From assembly GCF_902686445.1 (NCBI RefSeq), contig NC_062218.1, positions 130,566,594 to 130,630,593 of the forward strand: a stretch of 64,000 nt of DNA, in the 5' to 3' direction. The notes below the pieces were generated by a model. That model ran no database searches. It had not been told where the DNA came from and was given only the letters and a program-made list of their open reading frames with translations. Shown in pieces: positions 1-11,689 of this stretch. The position numbers were made by a program, and so were the translations under genes. The DNA comes from Sciurus carolinensis (lineage: Eukaryota; Chordata; Mammalia; Rodentia; Sciuridae). Within the stretch, counting starts at the first letter, position 1, and every line of letters starts with the position of its first letter.

Positions 1-39
1 TAGTCGGCTACAAATGGGCATTTCAATTCTTTTCAGGTT

Positions 40-265
40 TTTTCTTTTGCTACGATAAACTGTGTACATCCCTACATAAATATCTGTGTGTACTTGTGTA
101 AGCAGAGTTCCACAGGATAAATTCCTGGAAGGGGAACTGTTGGCTCAAAAGGACCATGCAATTACGCTTTGGGTAAACATTGCCAAATTGTCTTCCCAAA
201 ACTCTGTGCCAGCTTGCAGTTCTACCAGAGTCCTGTGAACATCCCCACCCCCAAATCTCATCACT
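40..265 (+). mobile_element. Old L1 3'-end fragment (tentative)
   Basis: The text resembles the 3' part of old mammalian L1 elements: 'ggaactgttggctcaaa', then a short gap, then 'aaattgtcttcccaaaactctg' and 'ttctaccagagtcctgtga'. It is strongly decayed and has no poly(A) tail. The remainder of 1-1100 looks like unique intergenic DNA with possible L2 traces and no gene. Confidence 0.4.
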
Positions 266-1179
266 TGCCATCCTGCATTTCTGGTCACAGTATGTTTGTA
301 CATATTATATCCATAGCCCAAAATTCCCTTCCTTCCTTGTCTGTCTGATGAAATCTTACCCATTCTTCAAGGTCCCAATTCAGATATCACTTCCTCTTTA
401 CTGCTTTTCCTGAACCCCCTAAACTGTCAGAGTCCCTTTCCTTGAGGATCCTATAACTTTTTAGAAATAATATCATAGCACTGACTGAGGGCCTACTGTG
501 GCGTTCTATGACCATTTTCACAATCCCCACCCTAAATAGCAATCTTGTCCTTCTCATTCTCCGTTATGGTTTTCCTGGACTGCTTTACCTTTTAACTGTT
601 CCTAAGCAGGACTTACCCCAGTGCCTTTGCACTTGCAAATCCCTCTCTATGGATCTTGCTTTCACTTAGCTTTACTGCTTCTCTGGGGTCTCTGCTCTAA
701 TGCAACTTCTTGCAGAGGCTTTCTGTGACGACTCTGACTCAAGCACTTCTCCTCTGGTCACTCTGATAGATCACTATTTTATTATTTTTGTAACACGTCT
801 CACAGGCTGAAATAATCTTGTTTGGTTTAAGTGCTGAAGCAGAAGCATCTATTTTCCATTCTGTCTCCCATCTGCGCAAGCGCGTACACATACAGAGGGG
901 ACCTTGTTTTCCTTCCCTCCTGTGGCCACTCTCGAACCTGCACCACCTGCCTCAGTGTTCAATAAGCATACATTGAGTTAACCACCCGTGTTTTACAGAA
1001 AAGAAACGCATTTAGAATGGAGAGCTCAGCAGCCCAAGATCCCGTAGCTAATAACTAGCACAGCTAGAATGGAGCACCCACTTGCACTGCAAAGCCAACT
1101 GCTTTATTTCTTCCCCCACTCTTAGCGCGCCGCATTGTCCCTCCTCCCTCACCCTTAAAACACTATGCGATTCTCAAGC

Positions 1180-1559
1180 CCCAGGTTTCCCAGCGGCGCG
1201 TCAGAGGCTGGTCCCTGGAGGCTCGTCGGCTCCGCTGAGATGTCACCCTCCCCGCCCCCTGTCAGTCAGGCCGAGGGGGCGGCGCGGCCGCCTGTGGGGG
1301 GCGCTGAGCTCAGAGCTGCCGCAGCGCTGGAGCCGGAGCGCGCGAGCTAGCAGGGTGCTAGGAGCACCGTTGGTGGCAACGCACCCAAGACTCGGGCACT
1401 GCTGCACTCCTGCTCAGTGTCCGTGACTGTAGCGCCTGATCACGGCCAGAACCCCTACTGGCCCCAAGCCCACCCCAGCCCGGCCTAGCTGAGCCCCCGC
1501 GTCTGTTAGCTGCAGCCGCTGCAGCCGCCGCTCCATCCCCAGCCGGGCCCCGCAACCAG
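1180..1559 (+). promoter_or_regulatory. SNCB: SNCB CpG-island promoter and noncoding exon 1
   Basis: A CpG-dense, TATA-less stretch begins near 1180 and continues to about 2060. It contains GC-box sequence (ggggcggcgcggccgcc). A consensus splice donor, CAG|gtgagg, ends the presumed 5'-UTR exon at 1559. The matching acceptor, 'cctccccag', lies at 2192-2200, ten bases before the start codon. A noncoding first exon followed by a coding exon 2 is the usual synuclein layout. The transcription start is not visible directly; it is placed around 1330-1430 by inference. Confidence 0.65.
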
Positions 1560-2209
1560 GTGAGGCGGCCGCGCGCCGGGGAGTGGGGTGGGAATGAAGA
1601 AGAGACTCGGATGGGATGAGGAAGAGATGCACTCTTCTCTGGGGCTGGATGTGGGGAAGGGAATGGAAAATGCAGAGCGGGCGGCGGTGAGGGGGCCCCG
1701 GTGGGCGCGCGGGAACGTACTCTGGGGTTTGTGTCTGCTTCTTTGCAACTGTCTGGGTGGCGGTGTGGGACGTGCGCCCGCGCCCGTGTGTGTCCGGGTG
1801 TCCGTGCGCGTTTGAACGTCTACATTTCCTGTATGTGCACGTGAGCGTGTCCGTGGTATGTTTGTGTGCATGACCGTGTCATTTAGTGTCTTGTGTGTAT
1901 AGGCAGGTCCCGAGTCTTCGTGCAGAGCGCAGCACCCCGGTTTCGCGGGGCTGCAGCTTGCAGGGCTCCGGATAACCGAGGCGGTGGCCCCTCCCGCGTC
2001 CGGGGTTTCAAGGACGCTAGGACTCACCGAGGCCCTGAGGCCTCGCACTGGGGTCTGGGAGGAGGTGGGAAGGGGATACCGGACCAGAAGAGCGCCATGG
2101 TATCAGGGAAGGAGAGGAGGGAACATCTGCGTCCCTCGGGAGGGGCTGGAGTGAGGATACGGAGCCAGAGCACCGGTTCCTGTGTATTCATCCTCCCCAG
2201 GCCGCCAGG

Positions 2210-2330
2210 ATGGACGTGTTCATGAAGGGCCTGTCAATGGCCAAGGAGGGCGTCGTGGCCGCAGCCGAGAAAACCAAGCAGGGGGTCACCGAGGCAGCAG
2301 AGAAGACCAAGGAGGGAGTCCTCTACGTCG
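2210..2330 (+). CDS. SNCB: SNCB coding exon 2 (residues 1-41)
   Basis: This exon encodes [15 protein letters not shown] through LYV plus the first base of Gly41. The acceptor AG is at 2199-2200 and the donor is TCG|gtgggc. It holds the first three amphipathic repeats. Confidence 0.95.
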
Positions 2331-5300
2331 GTGGGCGAGGGGCGGGGCTTATGGGATTGCAGGGTTTGGGTGTCCTCCTAGGATATGAGGACAGAGTCCT
2401 CAGGAGGAGTAGGGGTTCTAGACAGAGGAATATGAGTCAGCAGATGGGTGGGTCAGCAGGAGTCACTGGGGTCAAAGCTTGCCCATGGAAGCTTGGGTCA
2501 GTGACAGACCAATGGAGGGGTTGTGTTGGGTGCAGTGTGATGAAGGGAGGATTCAGCTGAAAATCCAGGGGTCAGTGCAGTGGTCAAAGCAGAGAAAGCA
2601 AAGAACCTCCTTTTTCTTATTCTTGTTACCAATATTGATAGCTACCTGATGTTGAACCTATAGTCTGTGTGAAATACCAAAACACCCATTACCTCATTTA
2701 ACGCCCCTAACCCATTCCACCAATCAGGAAAACTGGGGCTCCCCAGGTATTTAACTACCTTGCCCAAGGTCACACAGCTGGTAAAAGCAAAGCTGGAGTT
2801 TGAACCTGGGAAACCCCATCTGTCCTCTTTGGACCCTCCTTCCTGTATTAGTAGGGGCTCCCTCCAGCTGCCTCCAGGGCCAAGTTGCTCTCCAGGACCC
2901 CCTGCTTCCCAGTGCCTGTGGCTCCACCATTGCCATCTCTCCACCTGTCCACCCTCCTTGCAGTTGCCAGATGGAGTCAGGAGAAAGGCCAAGTGGTTAA
3001 AATCTTCACCCTAAGTGTGAAAGGAGCTTTAGAGTCATTTGCATATAGAGAGGAAAAGCCGGAAATTGGTGTTTGCTGATTTCTTTTTTTTTAAGCCCAT
3101 ATGATGATTCAGGGCTTGCTTGTGGGGAGCAGGTATAATTATCCCCTGTTCAGGCTCCAAGGGGTTGATAATTTGCCCAAGGTCCTGGCAGATTTGGATT
3201 GTGATAATCTGAAAACTATTTAGTGACCACCTATTATGTGACAGGTATTGTGTGGATGCTGGGGCTTTATCAGTTAACAGATGGAGATGCAGAGCATTTC
3301 AGTAGTGGAATTTTTGATATGCAGTGGCAGGAGTGGGGTCTTTTTTTCTTTTTTCTTTCAGTAGTGGGAATTGAACCCAGGGCACGCTACCATTGAGCTT
3401 CACCCCAGCCCTTTCTATTTTTTATTCTGAAACAAGGTCTTGCTAAATTGCCAATGCCAGCCTTGAACTTGATCCTCTTGCCTCAGCCTCCCAAGTAGCT
3501 GGGATTACACACGTGTTAACATACCTGGTTAGGTTCATTTTTTGGATAGGATAAAAAGAGGAGGTGGCATTTGAGCTGAGCCCTGCATAATAAAGAACCA
3601 GGTGGGGATAGGGGAGGCAGAAAAGGCAGGTGAGATGGTCTGCAAAGCAAGGGCAGAAAGCAGTAGTAGGAGATAAGGTCAAGTTTGTGGGTGAGTCAGT
3701 TCAAGAGGGGACCAAGGCACAGTGTGCAGTGGCCCACACCTATAATCCCAGAGGCTCAGGAGACTGAGGCAGGAGGGTTAAGAGTTCAAAGCCAGCCTCA
3801 GCAGCCAGGCACCAAGCAACTCATGGAGACCCTGACTCTAAATAAAATATAAAAAATCCTGGGGATGTGGCTCGGTGGCTAATTTTAAGTGTGGGGAGAG
3901 ATTGTAACCAAGAGACTGACATGATCTGACTTCAGATTAGAAAGGCCCCTCAGGCCCCTGGGGACAAAAACAAGTTACTGGGAAGCCCACTAAGAAGTAG
4001 GGTAGCCGCCAAAGAAGTATGGCAGTGGCAATGCAGACAAGTAAAAGGCTTGAGCTCACATTTACCTGATGCCCAGCTCTGGCCTCCCTCCTGTCTCCTC
4101 CCCCAGCTCTTTCACTTCTATTGACCCCTGGCACTATTCTCTCTGCAAATAGACCCCACCCCTCCAAGCCATGCTGTCCTTCTCCTTAGATTGGTACTTT
4201 CTATTCCTCCACCTGCCCAGAAGCCCCCCATGGACCCCAGTCCTTACACATTAAAGCCTCAGCTCCCTGTAGCCTGCCATCCAATGCTCGTCATTGTCCT
4301 GCCTCGGTTTACCTTTCCAGTTTTGCCTTTCACCATACCCATTGTTCCTAGCGTGAGGACCAAATCATGCCTCCCTGGACCTTGTCTGCATGGTTCCCTG
4401 AGCCTGGGTCACCCTCTCCAACCACCTTTCTGAATATCCACCTGCTCCTCATTTCTCAAGGTCCAGATAATGTCGCCTCCCACTTCACACAAACCCTGGA
4501 GGCTGGAGACCCTCTCCCCACTACTTGAGGCTCAGAAATTAAACCTACTTTTCTCTTACTTCCTCAGACAGTGAGCCGCTGGTCCAGGGCCTGGCTCAGA
4601 GCATGGGCAAATAAGGCATTTGTGGGAGGAATCAGGGGTGGGCATACAGCCCGTGCTCTGCATCTCCTGGTTCCAGAGGGCCTTATTCCTGAGAATCCTT
4701 CTTCCCACATGGGCCTCTCCTTCTCCTCTGCCCATGTGCCTCGGCCTGCTCAGATGCCCATTTCTGAATTCATCGGTGGTTGTCTGGGTTGCTAAATCCT
4801 CAGCATGAGGCATGCCCCACTCCCTCCCCACAGAACCCCCACAGCAGATCAATTCTTACTTTTCCCAGTGCTCACCACCCCCATTTCGATATGACCAAGT
4901 TGCTTCCCTCCTGCCAATGTCATGGGTGCCAGTCACAATCTGCACACCATCCTGCACCTAAGACTCCCCATTTTGGTGAGAAGGAGGGCTTTAACCCTTG
5001 ATAGGAAGAAAGAGTCTAGAAGAAACGGAGTTGTAGGCAGTGGCACATGAGCAGTCATGCATCAGGGGTACCAGGGACACCTTTCAAAATTCATTCCAGC
5101 TTCACAAGCCTCCATCCTGGGCTCCAAACTCTTAGAATACAGTTAGTAGCAGGAGCTTTAGAGTCAGAAAGACCTGAACTTGAATGCCTATAGGACTGAG
5201 TCACTTACTGGTTGCAGGGCCCTTACTGAATTTGTTTTCCATCTGGGACAACAGCACCGGCTTCCAGGGCTGGGGGGAGTAATGCATGAAACGGTGTAAG

Positions 5301-5905
5301 CTACATGCTTTACACAGCTAGCATTCAAGCCAACATCCCCTGGGAAGGTTCCCTGTGGATTCAGTGGTGGGGGTAGGGTGGGATGGGACTGGGAAACCTG
5401 AAAAAGTATTTGTGGTGGTCTCAGTGTGGTTAGCATGGGGGATGTGGGGATCCAAGAAGGCAGTGCTGTGCTGGAATCTCTGTTTTCTCATCTCAAACTC
5501 CTTAAATGTGTTCTTTTTCCTCCCTGCAGGAAGCAAGACCCGAGAGGGGGTGGTACAAGGTGTGGCCTCAGGTACCCATCCAGCTCTGGTATAGCCCCTT
5601 CCCTCACCCAGCCTGTGATCTGGCCGGGATACAGAGGGCAGGAGGGGGCTCCCAAAGCTTCTGTGTGGGGGGGGTGCTCCCTGGGAAGGGCATGCCCTGG
5701 GATGTTATGAGGGGACATCTATACCTCCTTCACCCTGGCCCCCAAAACCCCTTCCCCACCCCCTTCCTGCTCAGTGGCTGAGAAAACCAAGGAGCAGGCA
5801 TCACATCTGGGAGGAGCTGTGTTCTCTGGGGCTGGGAACATCGCAGCAGCCACAGGCCTGGTGAAGAAGGAGGAATTCCCCGCTGACCTGAAGGTGAGTG
5901 ATCCT

Positions 5906-5950
<45 letters not shown>

Positions 5951-8900
5951 AGGCACACAGATAAACAGACCACCATACCCCCCTTTGCTCCTGCTAACAT
6001 GGAGCACAAGTGTCTGTCTCCTGTTCTGCAGGACTATGCTAGGCTCAGCTCAGAATGAAGTCTGAAGGGACGTGGATGCTCTGCATCCATGGAGGTAGCT
6101 GGCTGACTGTGTGTATCCTGCTTGCCACTGTGACCCAGACCACTTCTGGCTACCTCTGCCTGTGCCACTGATTGTTCATTCATTTCTTATCATTGAACAA
6201 AAGTCCATGCCAGTATGGAATGGTCCTAGAAGTTCTCACTGTGAACAGGTTCCTCCATTTGTGCAGCTGATGTTGTAGTGGGAAAAGATTGTAAAAAACA
6301 AGACAGTAAGCAAGGTAATTTCAGACAGGGTAAGCGCTGTGAAGAAAAGACAACATGGGTGGAGCACACCTGCAATCCTAGTGGTTCAGTAGGCTGAGAC
6401 AAGAAGGACCACAAGTTCAAGGCTAGCCTCAGCAATTTAGTGAGGCCCTAAGCAACTTAGTGAGACTCTGTCGTAAAATAAAAAATAAAAAGGGCTGTGG
6501 ATTAACTCATGGTAAATTGCCCCTAGGTTAAATCCCTAGTACCTCCCCAAGCAGGGGGAAGAAAGACTGCATGGGTAATGGGAAAGAATCAAGAGAGGGC
6601 TATTTGAGGTGGGAGGGCTTCTCTGAGAAAGATGACATTTGAGCTGGCACCCAAGGGATGACAGAGAAGATGTGCAGGAAGTATATTTCAGGCAGATAGG
6701 AACATCAAGTACAAAGGCCCTGAGGCAAGTGTGAGCCATGGTGGGGTCAGAATGGTATAACATGTCTGTCACACATTTGTGCACATATGCTTCCTCAGTG
6801 GAGTGGTTGCTACCTGCATGGAGACAGGGGACTTCATTAGGACACCCCATAGGGAAAGAGTGGTGAGCTCCTGAGCCCCATGGAACTGCATTCAAATCCC
6901 AGATCCACTGCTTCCAGGCTGTGGCCCTGGGTGGGTCCCATCATGTCTCTTAGCCTGATTATCTGTCTGCAACATGGAAAATGAACCTAATAGGGTTCTT
7001 AGGCAAATTAGGGATAATATAGAACAGATTCTTAAAACTCAAATGTGTATAGAATCACAGGAGGTCAGATGAGAATACATAGTGTTGGCCCCATCCCCAG
7101 AATTTCTGGTTCAGTAGGTCTGAGGTGGGACCTGAGAATTTGCAAGTGATGCTGATGCTGCAGTTTTAGGGACTACACTTTGAGAACTATTGAGATAAAG
7201 AGAGAGCCTGGCTTCCACACAGTGAGTGCCCACTCATGATCAGGTAAATAGTCAGTGTCTACCCACAGGAGATCATGGCATCACAGGTGTGCAGAGAAGT
7301 GTACCACCATGCCAGTGTGCCCTGTGGACCTAACCATGTGTGTACCAACATCCCTCCTGTGGGTGCCCATGTCTGTCCATGGTTGTAGGTGTAGGGCTCT
7401 TTGTTCAGTGTTTGGTGGGAAATCATGTCCATTTCCTATAATCATGTTAGCCCTAGTTGCTCCCATTCATTGATCCCTAGACATTTTCGTGGAGCAACTC
7501 ACTGAATCTTCACAATGTCCCTTTGAGGAAGGTACCACAACTAGACCATTTTACAGCTGGAGGAACTGAGGCTCAGAAAGGTGAAGTGACTTGCCCAAGA
7601 TCTCAGTTCCTGCCCACTTCCTTTATGAGGCAGTTGGGAGGATAAGCACAGGTGCTGACCCAGGGCCAGAATATGTGCTGGGTGCTAAGGCACAGAGAGA
7701 GGCAGATTTGGGCCTGACATGTGGGTCTCCAGGCTTTTTGTGATGGGTCTTTGCACAGAACCATCTCTCCAACCACCTTTCTCCCACTGGTGCTTATGGA
7801 CACATCAAGGTTGCTGCCTCAAAGAAGCTGAAGAGCAGGGTTATAATCCAAACAGCAGTCCTTTGAGGTTCCTTGAGATGGGGGAACCTGGGTAAGCTCA
7901 GGGTCAGCGTTTCTGAATCTCCAGCTTCCAACATGCTTTTCCTACATGATCATGAAGACCTTGCCATACTCCTGCAAAGCACATGGCATCCTCATTTCCC
8001 ATCCCAGGCTGCTGTGATCATGGGTGAAATGACTTGTCTAATGCCAAATAGCTAGTAAGGACCGACTAGGATGTTTTTAATGTGATTTTTTGAGGGGTAC
8101 AAGGGATCAAACCCTGGCCTCACTCATGCTGAACACATATGTGCTCTACCATTGCGCTAACCCCCCAGCGCTTTAGTGACTTTTTACTGAGGTACAACAT
8201 ACATGCAGCTCCATGAAATTTTCAGAAAAGGAATGCCCCCATAATAACCAGCCGTCAACTCAAGACACAGAACATCAGGCCCCCACCCACTCCTGCTGTG
8301 CTCCCTTCCAAGTCCCTATCCCTAGGGTCAGGACTAGGTGAGGCAAGAGAGTTGTGGGGGACACTTACACATCAGGTCTCATTTGCAGGGTCCTGGGAGC
8401 AAGTGCCTCCCTAACATTCACCCTCTGCACCACACTTACGTTACCTCAGTCCTGACCCTGCTTAACCCCCTCCAGGGGTATCCGAGACCTGACTTCTGTC
8501 ACCACAAATTAGTTGGGTGTTTTTTAATTTCACATCAGTGTTATCATAAAGTACAGGCTCCTCTGTACCTGGCTTCTTTCAATCAACAGTAAGTTCTTGA
8601 GATTCAGCCCTGCTCTTAGATTATGGTCATTCTTCATTCTTGTGTACTATTCCACTGTGTGATTAGACCACAGTATACACATCCATTCTACCACTGGTTT
8701 GCACATTTGGGTTGTTTCCAAACAACATGCTCAAGGTGACATTTTTAACACTGTATTTTTTCCCTGGATTCTTTCTGGTCATAGCTGGATAACTTGGGGA
8801 AAACTAACATTTCCCTATCTCCTGGGTCTTGGTGTACCCATCTCTACAACAGAAAGAATGAGTCAGGTCAGGATCTATAAACTCGTGTCCCCACAGGGTT

Positions 8901-9059
8901 CACCTAAATTGGTACTAGAAAGGAGCTGAAGCTACCTAGATGGGCTAGAGCAATTAGAGTGACAACATCTCAGTGCAAACTGAGGGTCCCGGCTATTTGC
9001 GAGCCTACACTGGGTTTTGTGCAGCCATGCAGGTACCACCAGTTGTTGCGTGTGCCTCT

Positions 9060-9130
<71 letters not shown>

Positions 9131-10286
9131 CATATATGTACTCACCTGCAGGAGGCCAGCCATGTGCCTAGCAGTCCCCCACATGCATGCCCGCTGGTCT
9201 GTGCCCATCTGGGCAGCAGATGCAGGGGGGAGGGGAGAGTCTTAGCTCACACATCCAAGCAACACCATGAGCTGTTGCTTCCAGCTTATCTTAAAATAGC
9301 AACAGCGAAGAAATCAGGCCATGCTGGGCCCTGGGGGAGGGATGGTGGAAGGTGGCAGGGGAATGGCTCAGAGCCCCTGCTTAGCCCTGTCCCTGAGCCT
9401 CCATCTCCCTTCAACCCTGGAGGGAGTCTCCAGGGTTCTGAGTTCCCCTTCTAGCTCAGAGCCAGAGGTAGGGATAAATGGGTGACTGAGTGTGCTGTCT
9501 ATCCCCCGACCCCAACCAGTCCAAATGATGAATGTGGAGGAGGCTGCCAAGTGCTGGAGGGAGAGGTGTAGAGTCTAGCACCCCCTTCACACTCCCAGTT
9601 TCAGGTGATGACTTGAAGGGATTTCGCCCTTCACACCTCCACCCTACTTCCAAGTTGCTCCAAATAAACAATTTAATTAAAAAGTCTCCTTGCACTGCCA
9701 ACCCCATGTAGCCTTCCCCATTCTTCCATCATGGGATTTTAGGGGTATCCTGGCTGCCTTCACCAGCCCTACCCTTTTCTGCCCTCAGCCAGAGGAAGTG
9801 GCCCAGGAAGCTGCTGAAGAGCCGCTGATTGAACCCCTGATGGAGCCAGAGGGGGAGAGTTATGAGGAAACACCTCAGGTGAGGGGGCAGTAGAGTCAGG
9901 TGGGGCTTTGGGCATCCCAGAAGATTTCTGCCGTCCCTAACTGAGGTGGGAGGTTACTGGCATGATAAAGTTGGGCCAGGGGACTTCAGTCCTTGCTTCT
10001 TTTAGAACCCAGGCTTCAGGAGGTGGGTGCAGGGAGGGTAAGACAGATGGGGCCTAGCACGGAGCTCCAGGCAACTCTGCCTGGGAATATCCCAGCTGTC
10101 CCCAATTCGGGGTTCCTCCCTTCACCAGGGGGGAGGCGCATGCGAAGTTCCTTCTTGAGGGGTAGGGATCTGGCGGCCAGGGTTTGGCCACTTGGTCTCC
10201 AACCCCTCCTCCCGTTTGCTCTTCTCTACTCCACCCCCAACCCTCTGATGCAGGAGGAATATCAGGAGTATGAGCCAGAGGCGTAA
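2210..10286 (+). CDS. SNCB: Beta-synuclein, complete (5 coding exons)
   Basis: Beta-synuclein is a presynaptic, intrinsically disordered protein that binds acidic vesicle membranes and counters alpha-synuclein aggregation. Coding exons are 2210-2330, 5530-5571, 5775-5893, 9789-9878 and 10254-10286. All have GT-AG borders and join in frame to 134 codons, the same length as human. The N-terminal half carries five to six imperfect 11-residue KTKEGV-type repeats (residues 10-65: [39 protein letters not shown]) that fold as an amphipathic helix. The central NAC stretch lacks the 11 residues that distinguish alpha- from beta-synuclein. The C-terminus (95-134) is acidic and proline-rich and ends EYQEYEPEA. 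The 42-base exon 3 is diagnostic of the family. Against the human protein as I remember it, T91A, D121E and P122T are seen; Ser118, a reported phosphosite, is kept. The start is set by GCCAGGATGG, a good Kozak context. Confidence 0.97.
2640..2815 (+). repeat. MIR element
   Basis: A MIR-like string runs through 'ttacctcatttaacgcccc', 'ttgcccaaggtcacacagct' and 'ggagtttgaacctggg'. These are the conserved core and 3' part of mammalian-wide SINEs. It lies in SNCB intron 2. Confidence 0.7.
3341..3531 (-). mobile_element. Sciurid B1/ID dimeric SINE
   Basis: Reading the minus strand gives a 7SL-derived head (ctgggaggctgaggcaagagg type), then a tRNA/ID-like tail with 'gggttcaattcccac' and an A-rich end, seen here as T-rich at 3341. 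It lies in SNCB intron 2. Confidence 0.8.
3716..3896 (+). mobile_element. Sciurid B1/ID dimeric SINE
   Basis: The head 'cacctataatcccagaggctcag' is followed by 'agttcaaagccagcctcagca', an internal 'ctctaaataaaatataaaaa' linker and an ID half 'ctggggatgtggctcggtgg'. Confidence 0.8.
5530..5571 (+). CDS. SNCB: SNCB coding exon 3 (42 bp)
   Basis: This exon encodes [13 protein letters not shown] and falls between 'ctgcag' and 'ggtacc'. The exact 42-base size is conserved across synucleins. The codons split at both ends restore the frame. Confidence 0.95.
5775..5893 (+). CDS. SNCB: SNCB coding exon 4 (NAC-equivalent region)
   Basis: This exon encodes [14 protein letters not shown] through [10 protein letters not shown] (to residue 94) and ends in phase 0 at AAG|gtgagtg. 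The hydrophobic [14 protein letters not shown] segment is the shortened NAC of beta-synuclein. A CA microsatellite begins 18 bases past the exon end. Confidence 0.95.
5911..5949. repeat. (CA)n microsatellite
   Basis: About 19 uninterrupted CA units begin 18 bases past the end of SNCB exon 4. Confidence 0.98.
6352..6545 (+). mobile_element. Sciurid B1/ID dimeric SINE
   Basis: Both halves are recognisable: 'cacacctgcaatcctagtgg', 'caagttcaaggctagcctcag', 'taaaataaaaaataaaaagggctg' and a decayed ID half ending 'aaatccctagtacc'. It lies in SNCB intron 4. Confidence 0.8.
8085..8172 (-). mobile_element. ID-like tRNA-derived SINE fragment
   Basis: The reverse complement holds the degenerate box A (gttagcgcaatggtagagc) and box B (gggtttgatccc) of the tRNA-derived sciurid ID SINE. 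Confidence 0.7.
8175..8770. mobile_element. Ancient L1M-type remnant
   Basis: Motifs of old L1 3' regions are seen: 'ttactgaggtacaacatacatg', 'tgtgtactattccactgtgtg', 'cccattctaccactgg'-like text and 'cacatttgggttgtttccaa'. It is heavily diverged with no open frame. Confidence 0.5.
9059..9128. repeat. Compound (TG)n(GA)n microsatellite
   Basis: About 13 TG units run directly into about 23 GA units in SNCB intron 4. The GA half is a pure purine tract with mirror symmetry, able in principle to form H-DNA. Confidence 0.97.
9789..9878 (+). CDS. SNCB: SNCB coding exon 5 (acidic tail)
   Basis: This exon encodes 30 residues starting [13 protein letters not shown] and ending ESYEETPQ. The acceptor is 'ccctcag' and the donor is CAG|gtgagg. 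The acidic, Pro-rich composition is typical of the chaperone-like C-terminus. Confidence 0.95.
10254..10286 (+). CDS. SNCB: SNCB last coding exon
   Basis: This exon encodes [10 protein letters not shown] followed by TAA at 10284. The acceptor is 'ctgatgcag'. The ending is identical to mammalian beta-synuclein. Confidence 0.95.
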   Translation, partial: EEYQEYEPEA

Positions 10287-10900
10287 GGGTCCAGAACGGC
10301 CCCCCACCAGCAGCACAATTCTTTCCTTGTCCCTGCCCCGCCCCCCAGAACCAGGGCTGTCCCTCTACCCCTTCCCCAAAACACGAGATCTTCCTTCCGC
10401 TCTGAGGAGCCCTCTCAGAGCTTGTGTTTGTGTCTGTCCATTTGTCTGTCCTACCCGCCCGCGTCCAACCCTGGGGTGTGAACAAGGCTGGGGCTGGGGC
10501 TGCGACTGGGAGCCTCGCCTCACCAGTGTTGCCCCTTCCTGCCCCATCCCGTCTGGTGTCTGCGTGGATGTAGCATGTTTTATGTATTTTTAAACAAATA
10601 TAGGAAAGCGACCGTTCCTCTCCCACCCCGACAGAGGCTCTCCGAGGGACCTCCGGGCAGCCCCAGAGCACCCCACCCCACTCCCACATCACACCAAGAA
10701 CTTTTTTTTTTCTTTTTTTTTAACCAAAACCAGGAGCCAGGCTGTGCCATGCCCCCTCCCTCAGCCGGCCCGGTCCAAGCGCGGGCGTCGTGTGTTGTGA
10801 TTGTGGCATGGAAAGTCCCCCACCCCACCGTGTGAGCGTGTCCCGGGCGGGCAGGCGCGGCCGCCCCCCGCGTGTCCATGAATAAAGCCAATCTGTCTAT
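10287..10900 (+). other. SNCB: SNCB 3' UTR
   Basis: The untranslated region runs from the stop codon to about 15-20 bases past the AATAAA at 10881. It is C-rich and holds a broken T-tract near 10700-10722. Confidence 0.8.
10881..10886 (+). terminator. SNCB: SNCB poly(A) signal AATAAA
   Basis: A canonical AATAAA lies about 595 bases after the stop, followed by T/G-rich sequence (tctgtctatag). Cleavage is expected near 10900. Confidence 0.85.
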
Positions 10901-11689
10901 AGTCAGAACCGCAAGGGCAGGGTTGGGCTGGGAGTCGGGTGGCGGAGGGAGATGGGCTTCAGATTTCCAGACTGCTCTTCAGCTCTGTGGAGACTGGTAC
11001 GCTCAAGCCAGGTACAAAACTGACTAGCTGGGTCCTTGGCTTCTCCATCTCCTACTGTCGGTCTCCCGCCCGTGACCCGGTGTGGGAGAGGGGACCCCAC
11101 AGGACTGAGACACGCAGCGGACTGTAAGATAGGAAGGTGGCTTTGGGCGCCACCTTCTGGGCTGTAAAGCGCTTACTGGGATGCAGAGTCAAGGGAAGCC
11201 CCGCGCAGTAGAGGCAGCGCGGGCGCGCGGATGCGCACGCTCGCGCGAACAAGCGTGCAAGTAAGCGGTCCCAGCACGTGAACCTGAGAGTAAGCACCCT
11301 GACCAGCGCGCACGTGCAGACACGCGTGTGCGCTCACAGTTGGACAGAAGCCACGCAGAAGCCTTCAGAAACCAGCAGCGCAGACAGTTAACAGAAAGAC
11401 GCTGTTAATGCGCAGACCTCTCCCACTCTTGAACGTGTATACGCACTCAGCCTTGCTCTCACCTACCCAAGGCAGAAAAACAAAAAACAAAACACTAAGG
11501 GGGCAGGGAAGAGCGATTGTCTCTCAGAAGAGGACAGAGCTCCGACATGCCGTCTCCATCCTTAGAAGGGCGTCTGAAATGTTGAGGTCTCAGCTGAAGA
11601 GGGCGATCATCGATAGAAATCTAGGAGGCGGTCCGGGAGCCTTGAGCCGATCAGCACTAGGGGGCCCCCAAACGCCACCTCAAAGTGAA

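Noticed and set aside
5774..6058. 94-codon frame running through SNCB exon 4 into the CA repeat
   Set aside because: The portion after 5893 is intron. It translates the microsatellite as Thr-His repeats.
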